Below are positions 23,014 to 34,473 of a stretch of 64,000 nt of DNA, piece after piece. The notes below the pieces were generated by a model, which was not told the origin of the DNA, searched no databases, and was given only the letters and a program-made list of their open reading frames with translations. Within the stretch, counting starts at the first letter, position 1. Each line of letters starts with the position of its first letter. A program made the translations under genes and the position numbers. The stretch is from contig CM023457.1 of assembly GCA_013339765.2 (NCBI GenBank), positions 71,303,578 to 71,367,577 on the forward strand. Direction: 5' to 3'. Source of the DNA: Haemaphysalis longicornis (lineage: Eukaryota; Arthropoda; Arachnida; Ixodida; Ixodidae).

Positions 23014-23030
23014 TATCAATCAATCAATCA
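22721..23030 (+). mobile_element. tRNA-derived SINE S1 with (AATC)n tail
   Basis: The 5' part resembles a tRNA gene with a pol III B box (GGGTTCAATCCC near 22,775). The body carries GTGTGTGGAGATTTTGGCGC and the diagnostic GGAGCCCTCCACTACGGCGC block near 22,890. The tail is an array of AATC units from 22,949 to 23,030. The body is shared with five other copies in the window. The tRNA of origin is not certain. Confidence 0.85.
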
Positions 23031-23036
23031 AAGGTT

Positions 23037-23545
23037 CCCAATGGTCTTTGGACAGGCCACATACCTAGCAACAGCGTTACTGTGAGACTCTGAACAATAG
23101 GATTAGCCAATGGCGATGACAGCTGCGGCCAGAAGCAGCAACGGGAATCTGCGAACCCAGGGACCCTTAATGACAGTCAAGTGACTTCACCACAGCTCTA
23201 CGCCAACTTTCTTCCTTTATTAACTACTCTGAGCTACGCCACATGCAACACGGCTTCCGACGCACACTTGCGCCTGCATATGCGCTGTGAATGCGAAAGC
23301 ATTCTGGCTTCTCCTGGAGATACTATACAGCCCCATTGCGTACGTGTCAAGATGATTGCACGAAGCTTCCATAATGCAGATTTGCAGCTTCTCTAGTACG
23401 GAGTTCCGAACTGTATTCGTATACTGGTCACATACACACTCAAGTATGTTTACTAATAACGACGACAGCTGCCATCAGAAGCTCACGTTCGATTACCAAT
23501 TTTTCATTTTGGCTGTGGTCGTCACCATACCATCTCACCCTCACC
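23037..23545. repeat. Repeat Y, copy 2
   Basis: Aligns in order with 9,200-9,860: ATTAGCCAATGGCGATGACAG, GAACCCAGGGA, GTGAATGCGAAAGCA, CTTCCATAATGC, then ACGACAGCTGCCATCAGAAG. It abuts the SINE tail on its left. The two copies are well diverged, suggesting an old family. Confidence 0.5.
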
Positions 23546-23553
23546 CCCACCAA

Positions 23554-23579
23554 ACACACACACACACACACACACACAT
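23554..23579. repeat. (CA)n microsatellite
   Basis: A short pure CA dinucleotide run. Confidence 0.9.
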
Positions 23580-23917
23580 ACCAACTAGAGGGATTGGCCA
23601 GTAAAGACTAAAATTGCCGTTGGATGCATATGCCCGATCGTCCGCAATTCTCACTGTCCTAAAGCTAAGTTTTCCATTCCGTGCCACCAGTATATTTTTT
23701 TTTCTATTTTGGGGGACTCTCGCTGTTAAACGCAACCCTTTGGGTACAAGTCTGTGAAGGCAAAAACAAACTAATTTAAGGAGTTCAGATTTCTTTACTT
23801 AGAACAAACAATGCGGACAACCACATATACAAAGGATTGACAGAACTCAACCCTTATTGTTGCTGCAAAGGAGATGTTATTTATGTATACCATTACAAAA
23901 AAAAAACTTCGAACAAT

Positions 23918-24670
23918 GACGAAGGACGTGACCCAGCCTTGAAGACGCGGACACAAGGAGAGAGCAGGACAACAGACACGCTGGGTTTTCTTAACGAAGA
24001 AAAAACAAAGGCCAGGGCATGCGTCGTAAGAAAAAAAGGTATAGTGGCATGGTTATGACGCATATCAGAATCGGCACTTTTGCGAATAGCCGGCTTCTGT
24101 GCCTGATATCGTTAGTGAGAGGCACTGCGGGCGCACTGACACACTGATTATCAACGTGCTTTCGCATTTATATGCTTCAATCAGCTCCCTCTCGCACTTT
24201 GTGGCTCCCCTACCAATAATCTCATTTCTATAAAAAATGGGGGTGCAGCCAGACACTAGGCAATGGGCAGGCAATATTTCCCCTCCGCCTGACGTGGCCG
24301 AAGTTTCGTGTGCTTTCAGACGAACATTCAGACAGCGTCCCGTCTGCCTTATATACACTTTATCGCACTTCAGCGTTATGCGGTAGATAACATTTGCAGT
24401 GCGCTTCGTGAATTTTGTGGCATGGCGGGTTGTGCACATGTTCCCTGGTTCGCGCTTTTCAATTTTGGGACAAAGGCTTGCCAGCTTACTTGGTGCCGGA
24501 AACACTACGTGTACCCCATACCTGGTTGGCAGTTTTTTTTATTGTGCGAAAACTTGTGGATATACGGAATTACTTCTACTTTCTTAAAGCTGGACAACAC
24601 ACTCGCAGCGCGTGTGTTGTCCTGCTCTCTCCTAGTGTGCGAGTCTTCAAGATTGGGTTACGTCGTTCTT
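23918..24670 (-). mobile_element. Penelope-like element fragment bounded by inverted repeats
   Basis: A minus-strand GIY-YIG coding remnant is enclosed by inverted repeats of about 66 bp (23,918-23,987 and 24,603-24,670). These share CTTGAAGAC and GGAGAGAGCAGGACAAC. A small hairpin (24,592-24,621) lies inside the right repeat. Penelope-like retroelements often carry inverted or partly duplicated terminal segments, which fits. The reverse transcriptase is absent, so only the 3' end of the element survives. No target duplication was found. Confidence 0.65.
24080..24505 (-). pseudogene. GIY-YIG endonuclease remnant (Penelope-like)
   Basis: The 146-aa frame shows NVIYRITLKCDKVYIRQTGR followed by CLNVRLKAH, then HCLVSGC and ERELIEAY. 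This is the order of the Penelope-associated GIY-YIG nuclease. The first tyrosine motif and RLxxH are intact. The glycine of the YIG motif is arginine here (VYIRQTGR, about 24,358-24,335), which probably abolishes activity. In an intact element it would cut target DNA for reverse transcription. The frame opens without the upstream RT. Confidence 0.8.
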
Positions 24671-24857
24671 CAAAGTATGGACCAACAGGCCCAGCACCAA
24701 ACCAGCGAACCCAGGCCCATTCTCTAATACTTCATCAAGTCAGCCCACAAACACTGCGGGAGTGGACCCACCCCAAGGGTCTACAGAGCACAGGAAGGTC
24801 ATCCTAGACTCTCTTCTCTTCTGCATTCGAGAAGCCGACATACAGGGCCACATTTAA
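24671..24857 (+). pseudogene. LINE ORF2 C-terminal remnant
   Basis: LREWTHPKG (about 24,750-24,780) followed one frame later by VILDSLLFCIREADIQGHI and a TAA near 24,855. This is the C-terminus of an I-clade-like ORF2 and resembles VCEGWTRPKG at 13.9 kb. It is truncated at its 5' side by the Penelope-like repeat. It abuts the RTE fragment in opposite orientation. Confidence 0.55.
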
Positions 24858-24939
24858 TGGGCCATCGGTACCATGCCAATTCTACTCCGGATTTCTCTCT
24901 CGTGGTTCGGGTCAGCGCTAACCGTCATCCCCAGCGTGT

Positions 24940-25896
24940 TATATTCTTTTACTTTTTGAACGCTTCGTTTCCTAAGCTGAACAGGGTAATTTCAGCATGC
25001 TTACTCCTCATTGCTTTAGATTTATTCATATTCATTTTTAGACCCACGACCATGCTTTCTGATTGTAGCTCCTCAAGCATTTCTTGCGGGTCTTCTGCAG
25101 TCCCAGTCAGAAATACTATGGCGTGTGGAAACCTCAAATGACTCAATCATTCTACGTTTATCCTTAATCCTGCGTTTTCCCAGTCAAGCTTTCTGAACAC
25201 CCCTTTCAGATATGCTGTGAACAGTTTTGATGAGATGGTGTCTCTCTGTCCTACTCCCTTTCGCATAGGGAATCTATCGCTTTGCTTGTAAAGTGTTTTT
25301 CTGCCCGTGCACCCTTTATATATGTCGTCTAGGAATCTTATGTAGACATCTTCTATACCCTGGTCCTTCAATGCTTTTAGCACGGCGGCCGTTTTTACTG
25401 AGTCAAGCGCTTTCTCATAGTCTATAATGCCGTGTAAAGGGGTTTAGTGTATTCAGCGGATTTTTCTACCACTTGATTGACAACATGGATGTGATCTATG
25501 GTTGAGTACCCTTTCCTAAAGCTAGCCTGCTTTCTGGGTTGTTGGGAATCTAGGTTGTCTCAAAAGCGGTCAACTATAACTTTGGTAAATACCTTGTAGA
25601 CAACTTAGAGTAGGCTGATGGGTCTGTAATTCTTAAGGTCCTTGGTATCTTCCTTTCTATGAATCAGAATAATGCTGGCGTTTTTCCAGGGTATGGGTAC
25701 TTTTTGAGCCCTTAAGCATTCCATAAATAGTGCAGCAAGCCTTTCCAGTATTAAATCTCTTCCCTCCTTCAAAAGATCCGCGGTTGTACCGTCGTCGCCT
25801 GCAGCTTTTCCTCTTTTCATGCCCTTGAGAACATATCCTACTTCCTCTAGAATATCTAGCAGGAAATCGCAAGTTAAACTTGTACTCTCAGTAGTT
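24940..25896 (-). pseudogene. RTE-like reverse transcriptase remnant, main part
   Basis: RGKAAGDDGTTADLLKEGRD (near 25,815), IPWKNASIILIHRKEDTKD, NYRPISLL, then IEDVYIRFLDDIYKGCTGRK, KGVGQRDTISSKLFTAYLKG and GLKMNMNKSKAM follow RTE order. The usual FADDIVL box reads FPHAIVFL (about 25,132), so both catalytic aspartates are lost. The coding pieces lie in separate frames. This is a dead copy. Confidence 0.8.
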
Positions 25897-26158
25897 TCCC
25901 CTGATCTAACGATTGCTTGTAGTGTTTAACGTGCCGACGCAACGCAGGCGATGAGGCGCGCCGTAGTGGAGGGCTCCGGATTAATTTTGACCACCTGGGG
26001 ATTAACGTGCGCCGAAATATCGTACACACGGGCATTTTTGCTTATCCCCTCCATCAGAAAAGCGGCCGCCGGGGCCGGGAATCCAGCCTGCGACCTCGTG
26101 CTCAGCAGCGCAACGCCTTAGCCACTGAGCCACCGCGGCGGGTCCCCTGATCTAACGA
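25897..26158 (-). mobile_element. tRNA-derived SINE S2 inside the RTE, exact 16-bp TSD
   Basis: TCCCCTGATCTAACGA occurs exactly at 25,897-25,912 and 26,143-26,158 and brackets a 230-bp SINE on the minus strand. The tRNA-like head (GCGGTGGCTCAGTGGCTAAG, B box near 26,075) faces right. The body with the GTAGTGGAGGGCTCCGG block matches the other copies. The perfect duplication indicates a relatively recent target-primed insertion into the older RTE. Confidence 0.93.
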
Positions 26159-26690
26159 CGCTGGCATACACTTTGGTGTATAATCGCTCTGCTACCTTTA
26201 TTATCTCGTTCACGTTGTGTGTAATGTTACCCTGCTCGTCTCTGAGTGCGTTCATTCTTTGTAGAGGGCGAGCTTTTTTCTTAGTTGCTTTCAAACTTCC
26301 TCTAATTTGCAGCGTTTCCTCGATCACTGTCATGTTATATGAATTAATGTCGTTTGTTTTACTTCTGTTAATCAATTTAGACAGCTGTGGTAATACAATT
26401 CGATTCACCGCACTTGACACCTTCATGTTCTTACGTTTCGCAATTAGTTCCTGCGTTTTTTAGTAACGTTTTCCAGTTTTTTCCTACATGTTGCATCTAA
26501 CATCTTGCACCTTGAATCTAACCACCCTATGATGACTGCTCCAAATCTTATTTAGCACCTTCTACGTCCTGCACAATACTTCTGCTGTCACTTAATAGGA
26601 AGTAAATTTCGCTTTTTGTTGTACCACCAGGATTTTTCAATGCCCATTCCTTACTTTTTCGTTTGCAGAAGAATGTGTTTTCAACCGCAG
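26159..26690 (-). pseudogene. RTE-like EN C-terminus and EN-RT linker
   Basis: RLKNTFFCKRKSKEWALKNP and GGTTKSEIYFLLSDSRSIVQ (about 26,685-26,570, minus) correspond to the end of an RTE endonuclease. The linker frame 26,426-26,118 holds IEETLQIRGSLKATKKKARP and LTHNVNEI-type residues before the RT. Repeat X interrupts the endonuclease just upstream. Confidence 0.7.
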
Positions 26691-27400
26691 GTTATTAAAG
26701 ACGATAGTCTTTCTTGGGATACTTAAACCCAGAAATTTTGGTCTGTCTGTACTCGAATCCCACCCGGCCAAAGCAAATGTATCTTATATACTCACAGCCA
26801 AATCGAAGCGGTTTATATGTTCATACTTGTTGTTGAACAAGAACAAGACATTACGCAAATATAAGACAGGAAATTAGTACACAAGAGATATTTACCCTTT
26901 ATTAAAAATCATGATGCTTGGTTTTTCGAGCAAATTATTCTACATCTACTGCAGAAAACCTGCTGTTTCCCGCGCCACCTCCTGGCGGCATATGAAAAAT
27001 CACGCGGCAACAGCAACAAAGGTTCCACTAGCTAGGTTCTACTTATGTTTGGAACCACGTGGAGCACGGCCACGCGGTTCACCCACGTAGTTTTACTGAA
27101 CTGAACTCTATAAACCTTGTCACCCATTCACGCGCGTCTCCGCCGTACTGCAGCGCTGGCATCGAGGAACCCGGCCTGTAGCAGTGGAACGCGGTAAATT
27201 CAAATCGCCTTGAGCAAACCTTTAGTGTGTTTACCTTGGGATGAGCGCGACGGTGCAGGAACAGCATGAGAGGTGAGCGGGAAAGCAAAGGGGGGCATTT
27301 CCTTGGCAAATGTCTACAAAGACTACCGTCTTTTGACGACATTTGCAACGAAAGGAGCAGATACGCGGCCAATTTTTCTCTCCACAAACCCCACCAGTGG
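26690..27400 (-). repeat. Repeat X, copy 2, nested in RTE endonuclease
   Basis: On the minus strand it starts near CGCGTATCTGCTCCTTTCG and ends GCCCAAGAAAGACTATCGTC. Both ends match the plus-strand copy at 43.4-44.06 kb. RTE coding sequence continues on both sides, so X moved as a unit of roughly 700 bp. No TIR or clear target duplication was seen. Confidence 0.6.
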
Positions 27401-27414
27401 ATCTCTTCGACTGA

Positions 27415-27545
27415 TGTGATTGTCTGTTCCGAATGCCTTTCTCCCTGATTTCTGCGTTAAAGTCACCCATCACAATCGTAAACTGTGTTGCCTTCGTCAT
27501 TGGCTTTGCATTTTGCATGGAAATGCATTTTTGGCCACGCATGGC
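27415..27545 (-). pseudogene. RTE-like endonuclease GDFN block
   Basis: FTIVMGDFNAEIREKG (near 27,480-27,435) is the conserved GDFN motif of apurinic-type endonucleases in RTE elements. Sequence upstream of it on the minus strand is lost, so the 5' end of the element is missing. Confidence 0.65.
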
Positions 27546-28675
27546 ATAACATTTTTCAGGAAATTCAGGTAATATAGCTTTCTGGCTTATCGCATTGATT
27601 TCCCCCCGAATTGTTCAAGGGGTCTGCCGTGCTGTTAAAAGTGTTCTCACATATATACAGCCAGTATTGAAGTCAAAAGCTCGCTCGATATCACTGTCAA
27701 TAGTAACGTATGGTTCTTCAGGTTAGAAAGAAACGGACTGCAGGCTCAACTCAGTTCACTTTTAAAATAAACTGAAACAATACCTACTCCTCTACAACTG
27801 TAATGAGTAATGTTTCAAGTACTAGATGCTTGTACATTAATGCATGCATTTCTGCAATAAAATGTTCCAAAAGCCTACATTGCTTATTGTGCATGCTCAC
27901 ATGTTTTTGCAATTGTGACACTGTTAAACTTCATGTTACTGAAAAAGGAGACCTACTTGCGCTTTTGCCTTTGAAACTCCTGTTCTTTTTTGGCATTCGC
28001 CTATTTATGTGATATATCTAGTTTTTCGACATTGAGCGGAAACCATCGATCAACCTTTGTGAAGAGCAGCGTTTGACGGTGACTTGAACAAAACTGTTGA
28101 AACTTACAGCACGGTTTTCTCTCATTATTAGTATTCAGCGGTAAAGCAAGCCGCATAAGGACATATCACGTTTACCAAACACATTTTTAAAGTATTTTGA
28201 TTGTGTTTGCAAATGGCAGCTTTGTTTACATGTAAGTGATTGGTCGCGGCCACTCTCGGCAGTGGGGCTTTTGCGCGCGTGTCTTTCACGTCGGAGTCTT
28301 GTTTTTTTATCTCGGCTGTTCATTAAAGAACCCCTAAAACGTAAGCTAGGAGGTTGCGATAGTGTTTAACATCAGACTGGAGCTCAAGCATTAAACAATA
28401 TAAGTTTGGAATTCGGCGAATAGCCACAGTGAACCATAAGAACAAACATTGATTATTTCTAAAAGATAACAAGATAAGTTCGCAAACTGGTTAAGGAATT
28501 TTCGCCACGTGTATATAGTATCGAAGCAATTTACGCTTGGTGACACATGCTGCAAACTCGATATGAAAACTGTGTCACTTTTGAAGAAATTTATATACGA
28601 GCCTTCTCGGGTAGATGGGAGGGGAAAACGTAGTGGTTTCTTTGAAACGTACTAAACCATTATACATTCATTTCC
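27546..28675. other. Unclassified DNA
   Basis: AT-rich sequence with only short frames. No repeats or element ends were recognised. Confidence 0.4.
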
Positions 28676-31600
28676 TCACTCAGTTAGTTTTTCTGTAAGC
28701 TAGCAGTCAGCCAGGAGTCGACTAACCAGTCGATTAGTCAGCCCAGTTAGTGAATCAGGCAGTTGGTGGCGTAGTTCAGTGAGTCGGTCACTGCGGAGAC
28801 TCGTTCGGTGACTCAACCACTGAATCAAGCGGTTAGTCAAGCGGGTCGCCAAAGATTTTATTCAGGAACTCCGGCTGTTCAATAGGTTATTAGGTCAACA
28901 TGTCAATCCTCCACCGAAAATTCAGCCTGTTGGTTCCCCATTATTCCACACCTCAGCAAGTTTGTTGCTAACTTAGTCTTACAGCAATTCAATGAGCGAT
29001 CTAGTGTCAGTTAGTTCAAACAGTTAGTCACTCAATCAAGGCTCTCCGTAAGCCGGTCACCCAAGTTAGTTAATTAATAAGAGTGACAATTCAATAGCTC
29101 AATTAGTTTGTCAAAGAGTTCTATATTGGAACATGTAGGCACCTATGCTATCAGTGAGTCGATAACGTTTTCTGTCAGGGAGCCAGTTCATCATTGAGTC
29201 GGTGAGTTAGTGTCTACTAAATAGTTGAGCAGTATAAAATTCTGTCATGTGGGAAGTCAGACTGTCGGTCAACGACTCATTTGCTAGTTCGTCTGTTGAC
29301 GAGTGATTGTTCAGTCAATTAGTCCATTAGGCTGACGTTTCGTGACTAAGCGCTCAGTCATGCTGCCAGTTTGTTAGTTGGCCAGGCATTTATACCACAG
29401 CTCGCTTAGTTAGTCATAACACTTTAAATCTATACACAGCCAGACGTTCGGTCATTCAGTTAATGACTCAGGCCTTAATATCTCTTTCAATGAGCGATCT
29501 CAGCATTTAGGCGGGGAGTTCATAAGTTGATATGTAACACATTCAACCAGCGTGAATCACATTCAACTTAACAGTTCGGTATTGTGATCGTTTAGTGAGA
29601 CAATCAGCCAGTCACACTTGCGGCGATTATCTCGGTAAGTCATAAGGTCAGTCACAAGCGAGTCAGTATTGTTAGTTGGCACGCCACTCAGTCATTTGTT
29701 ACGTTTACAGCCTAGCCAGTGACGCGGTCGTCCCATCACACAATCAGTATTACTAAACCAGTCTTTATGTCGCATGCACTATGAATCTAGCAGTAAACAA
29801 GCCAGTCAACTGCATTTCGACCGAGTTAGGCTCTTCTTTAGTCTATTTCTTGGTCAATCTGGCGGCAATTAACTTAACTAGTAATTTCATCAATGAACAA
29901 AACATTCGGTCACGCAATTTCTAAGGTCAACAACGTGCCAATTTTTGAGCATCAGCCCAGTAGGGCGGCGGGATAGAGTAGTTGGTATAGAGCAGGTTGT
30001 GAAGAAAGTGAAGAAAGCTCAAAAGCAAGTAACAAATAGGCAGACACAGCAAGGCAGGGCAGGCAATGAGCCGGGCTTTCAATCAGTGTATTCTTATGTT
30101 ATGAATAAAGAAGGTAAGATCCTTGTGTCTACCATTTGCATGCGTTCTGTAATTCCAATACTTTCTCCATTACTCGTTCAAACCCAGGTCGTTAGCTTTA
30201 ATTCGGTAAGTCAACCGGATAGTTTCCGCATCCTTTTGTCAATCCTGGTTATCCCTGGCTTAGAATATCTGTTAAACGCCAGTTAGTGATCGTGGTAATA
30301 GTCAATGAGCATTCCTTGCTGTTCACTCTGCTTGAGTCATCCAACGGGCCGCTGTTTTAGTCAGTAAGCGAGACCACCAGACTGTCTCTCTAACGTCCAC
30401 TGCACTCTATTAATTATTTGTTTGGTGCTTTCTGAGCCAGAAAGGTCACTGTTCACTGTAGTCTAGTTTAGTCCGTCGGTCACTGGTTGGGCCGTCATTG
30501 AGTCGCTCAGTTTTCAAAAAGGCCATTGCCTCATTCCGTCAAAGCCTCATTGATCGGAAAATCCGACGTACCAGCCAGCCACTCTGTGTCAACAGCTCCC
30601 TCAGCTCCCAGCGACACGTCTCGTCACTTCTGCCACTCAGTCATATAGTTGGTCATAGTGTCACTAGATAAGATACAAGATCCCCTTCACTGAGGCACGC
30701 AAGTGAGCAACGGCGGCCATTTTATTGTTTATCAGTGTTGCCAGATTGCCGCTTCTGCGGCCTCACCGCTAACTTGGACGAGGCCATTTGTGAACTACAC
30801 TGCCGAAGACGCAGCAACACGGCATCTTCGAACACACTTCTGCGGCTGAAATGATTGGAGGCGCGTTATCTTTGATTCGCATTCGGAACGACGCCAGTCG
30901 CGCGCAGCCGCAGAGCAGGGAGGGCTAAGCCTAGCAGAGTTGACCGACAGAAGAAGCATAAACAACAAAATGGCGGCGCCCATGAACCGTCGCAGTGTAA
31001 ACAAGTGGCACGTGATGCGAACTGACCAATGATCACGGCATCACGCAGAACAATAGGAGAAAAGAGTGCCGATGCTTTGTAACCGTATCTAAGGACACTA
31101 GTTGGTCACTCATAGCGGTGGTTGGAATATAGGGTTGAATGCACCAAATTAGGCTACACAACTGTTGTAAATTCATTCGTTTTAAATAGTCCCATTTAAT
31201 TTATACCAGCTTAGAATTTTAACATGAACCAAATGCTCAACCACGCGGGTGTTTGGTAAGTCAAACAGTCATCTACTCACACAAGAACTTAGACACTCAT
31301 CCCGTCAGTCCCCAATCATTCCTTCAAACACATCGCTAATAAGTCAGTAAGTCAGTCCGAAATTTGATTGTTCTCGGTAAGCGTCCAGTATTCGTTTAGT
31401 TGTTCAGATAGTCGAACTGGTCAATCAAACAAACAGCTCATCGGGCAACTTAACAGTCTTCCTCAGAGCACCTTTGTCGTGATCCAGTCAGCCTGTCTGT
31501 CTGTTAACTTTCGTTGATACTTTTGGCAATTTTCTGTCTCTCTTCCTTGCAGTTGTTCAGCCCGCAAGACAGCCCTTGTTTCCCGCAAGACATAAGGCCA

Positions 31601-31960
31601 GATTGCCAGTTGGTTACTGGTTCCGCTATCGATTCAGACATTTCCCAGTCGGTTTCCTGGCCGGGTCAGATGTAAATCACTCGGTGCAGTTTTAGATCTC
31701 TTAGCTCGTGTGACAGACAGCATAGCAGTGTCTACTAAAACCACTACTCTACTCGCTCTCTCATTAACACTGCATTTGTCGACCACTCAAGCTGTGAGTT
31801 GGTTGTCGATTAACTTCCTCAGTCGTTTGATCAATGAATGTCTTTCATACTGTTATTCTATCTTTTTAAAAATATTTATTGGTTATGAAGTTTGGCGAAA
31901 GGGTCGACCTTCAATCATCTTTTACACGTCTGCGAGTCAGTCCTTAATTTAACAAGCCAA
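28676..31960. repeat. Decayed AGTC/GTTAGTCA tetranucleotide array, about 3 kb
   Basis: CAGTCAGT, GTTAGTCA, GAGTCGGT and CAGTTAGT-like words recur dozens of times in one strand sense, for example at 28,676-28,850, 29,010-29,340, 29,590-29,720, 30,340-30,500 and 31,260-31,480. The array appears to be an ancient (AGTC)n-type simple repeat that has accumulated many substitutions. Non-repetitive pieces (about 29,945-30,290 and 30,690-31,130) interrupt it and may be insertions. No coding capacity is expected. Confidence 0.6.
30711..30980. repeat. Inverted-repeat-bounded insert in the AGTC array
   Basis: CGGCGGCCATTTTATTGTTTAT at 30,711 and the near complement of it ending at 30,980 (AAACAACAAAATGGCGGCG) bracket GC-richer sequence lacking the AGTC theme. 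This may be a small TIR element or coincidental CCATTTT/AAAATGG motifs. Confidence 0.35.
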
Positions 31961-33905
31961 CGGTTAAGTCATCAATGATAGCAATCTTTCTATCTGTCTG
32001 CTGCTTATCAAACGGCCAACTAACCACTTCTTTTTAAGCTCCCAGTCGGTATAAAAGTCCCCTCTGTTAAACGAACTCTGCAATACTTCTCATAAACGCT
32101 TTCACCTTTTCCTTTACGTTTGGAAGCACTGCGAAAGCTATAGTAATCGCCAGCACTGAGCGGCACTGCGTGATTTGCTCATCTCAACAGATCGTCCTTG
32201 CGTTTCTGCTTTGCTTTTTGTGGGTTCCTTTTTAAAGTGGCTATCGGGTGTGTTTATTACTGCTACTGAAGGAAAGCCGGCCAATAGCCGCTACACCGCT
32301 GTAATGACGTAATTCGAGCGCTCAAAGAATGCCAAGACCACGAATGAAAGAAAAATATTCTTTACCGAGTTTCTAATTTATCTCATGGTCATAGAGCCGT
32401 AATCTCTGGCTAAGGTACTTTGCAACCCCTTAATTTAAGTACTGGTTGTGTTGTTGACTACGTTCTGAGGACATTAAGGATTAAGAAAAACGTGGAAGAA
32501 AGTGTTGCAGGGTCCCTTTAACCAGACAGTTGTCAGTGAAAACAGGTGGTTGGTCAATACACCGCGACAGGCAGTCACTTGCAGCAAAATCGAGTGGCGC
32601 GAAGTTACAAATACGGCGATTCCAATCACCGAACGCAGCAAAAGAGGATTAATATTTGTGCGCTGGGACACATTACCCTATTTCCATGGAACTGACAAAA
32701 TAGTAGATTTGTACGAACGCGCAGAACTTTAAACAAAGCAAAGCAGGAATTAGGTGTTATAACGTGCTGAGGTAACGCTGCGGTAACGCTCTAGGCTCCC
32801 ATTGGGAAGACCCGCTTTCACTGCCCGCACAAACGCCAATGTGTTTCTATTTACTCTTACCAGCGGACTCCCAGTTCATGTGCAGGACAATAATTCCAAA
32901 AATCAGAATTGGGAGTTTAAGTCTATCTTGTTTAAAGTTCTTCGAGAAATTGCTCAGGGAGAAGAGCATAGCAGAGCCCCCAAAGCAGCTTAGCAGGGTT
33001 TGGTCTTGGGCTAGTTGGCATCAAGGAGTGATCCATGACTTCGCTTGTTTATTTTTGTTTGTTTGTTTGTTTGTTTGTTTTTGTTTGTTTGTTTTGCCCT
33101 GCACGAAGCCGTGGATCACCGATACCAACAAGCCTAAACCCAGACTGTGCTAAGCTATATTTCTAGCACAACAGCGCTTGTGCCTGTCACCTCTTTCTGC
33201 GCTTGTCCTTTTTGTTTTGTTTTTTTGCGCAACACGAAGTCGATGGATCCCCAAAACAGCCTCAGCGCTTGCCTGTGCTTTGGACGAGTGGGGCGGCGGT
33301 GTTATAATGCACATCGCGTTATCAATAAGCGCCGAGTTCCGCAGGTGGGTCTGACCCAGATATTCCGCGCGGCATCCGAGCTCGCCCAGCGGCGTCCCAT
33401 GCACACGCCGATCGGGGAGAGAAAACATACGTGTACGCCCTTCCGGGCATCGACTCTGCGGGTACCGGCAGCACCTCCGAGTAAATATGTCCCGAAGCTC
33501 TCTACATGCCGTAATGATTTCCGACAGTGATCAGCTCAGTAAGATAAATGGGAAGGCTTACATCCTTAAAAAACGGTATACAATTATGGGTCCAGAAAAA
33601 TCTATTCGTACGTACAACCGAAAGCCATCATAGTGCCGCAAGTGACCTCACAGACAATAAACAAGTTTGGTTCATTCAAACGGCTCATTGACTCCATAAA
33701 AAGATGGCGTCAAATTTAATGCACACGTCCAAGCTAGATGTTAAGTGAAACAGGTGAAAGATTGGCGGTTCACCTTCCACTTTCTTGTCGGGTTCTTACG
33801 ACGTCACAGGTATTACTTTGTGCAAGTGGTGGCCGCGAACAAAACTTGACAGGGCTGTTGTATTGGTGCCTCTAGTGCCCTTTAATTGGTTGATTTGATC
33901 TGACT
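31961..33905. other. Unclassified DNA with (TTTG)n
   Basis: A TTTG microsatellite lies at 33,053-33,107. The segment CTGCACGAAGCCGTGGATCACC near 33,098 resembles CAACACGAAGTCGATGGATCC near 33,231, suggesting an old local duplication. A TTAA-type TIR end (GCAGGGTCCCTTTAACC) lies near 32,507, but I did not find its partner. Confidence 0.4.
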
Positions 33906-34121
33906 TGATTATGAGGTTTAACGGGCCGATGCTTCACAGGCGATGAGGCGTGCCGTAGTGGAGGGCTCCGAATTAATTTTGACCACCTGGGGATCCTTAA
34001 CGTGCCCCGAAATCTCGAATACACGGGCGTTTTCGCTTTCCGTCTCTATCAGAAAAGCGGCCGCCTGCGGCCGTGAATCGAACCCGCGTCCTTCGTTCAG
34101 CACTTTGGTTGTTGGTCCTTT
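33906..34121 (-). mobile_element. tRNA-derived SINE S3
   Basis: Minus-strand copy with the GTAGTGGAGGGCTCCG block (33,954) and the GACCACCTGGGGATC core. It also has AGAAAAGCGGCCGCC and a B-box-like GAATCGAACCCGCGTCC near 34,075. The 3' tail is a decayed GATT repeat at the left. About 215 bp remain and no target duplication was identified. Confidence 0.85.
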
Positions 34122-34473
34122 AGATCTTAATGTTCAGTTGACCCCCTAATTATTCTGGTTTTAGTATCTCTCGTATCACGTCACTGGTGAATCGCGTAAA
34201 CCAAATTTCAATTTTTTTTAATATTTCCTACCTCTTTCGGTTCAAGAAATCATAAGCCATTCCAGCTTACCAGGTTTCGTGCCTTTCGAGATTATGAGTG
34301 AGTTCCTAAAGGTATGTTATTTCAAAGTTAACGAAGTTGTATCTTGTTTTCATTGCCCCTTTAAGCATTGCACGACATTTCAGCAAGATAAACATTGCCA
34401 AAACATTACATTCTTTGGAAGGCACTCGTGTAACTGGCTCAGAATACGTTGCGTCGTTCATTTTTTTCAGGAC

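Larger units (their letters stand above)
24858..27545 (-). mobile_element. RTE-like non-LTR retrotransposon with two nested insertions
   Basis: Minus-strand coding pieces appear in correct order from 27,545 down to 24,858: an endonuclease GDFN block, endonuclease C-terminus, linker and RT motifs. The C-terminal KEYNTLGMTVSADPNHERE lies near 24,940-24,890. The sequence is interrupted by repeat X (about 26,690-27,400) and by SINE S2 (25,913-26,142). Many stops and frameshifts are present. The RTE group typically encodes EN and RT without RNase H, in agreement with what is seen. Confidence 0.8.

Noticed and set aside
22949..23030. CRISPR-like repeat array
   Set aside because: It is a 4-bp microsatellite tail of a SINE, with no spacers.
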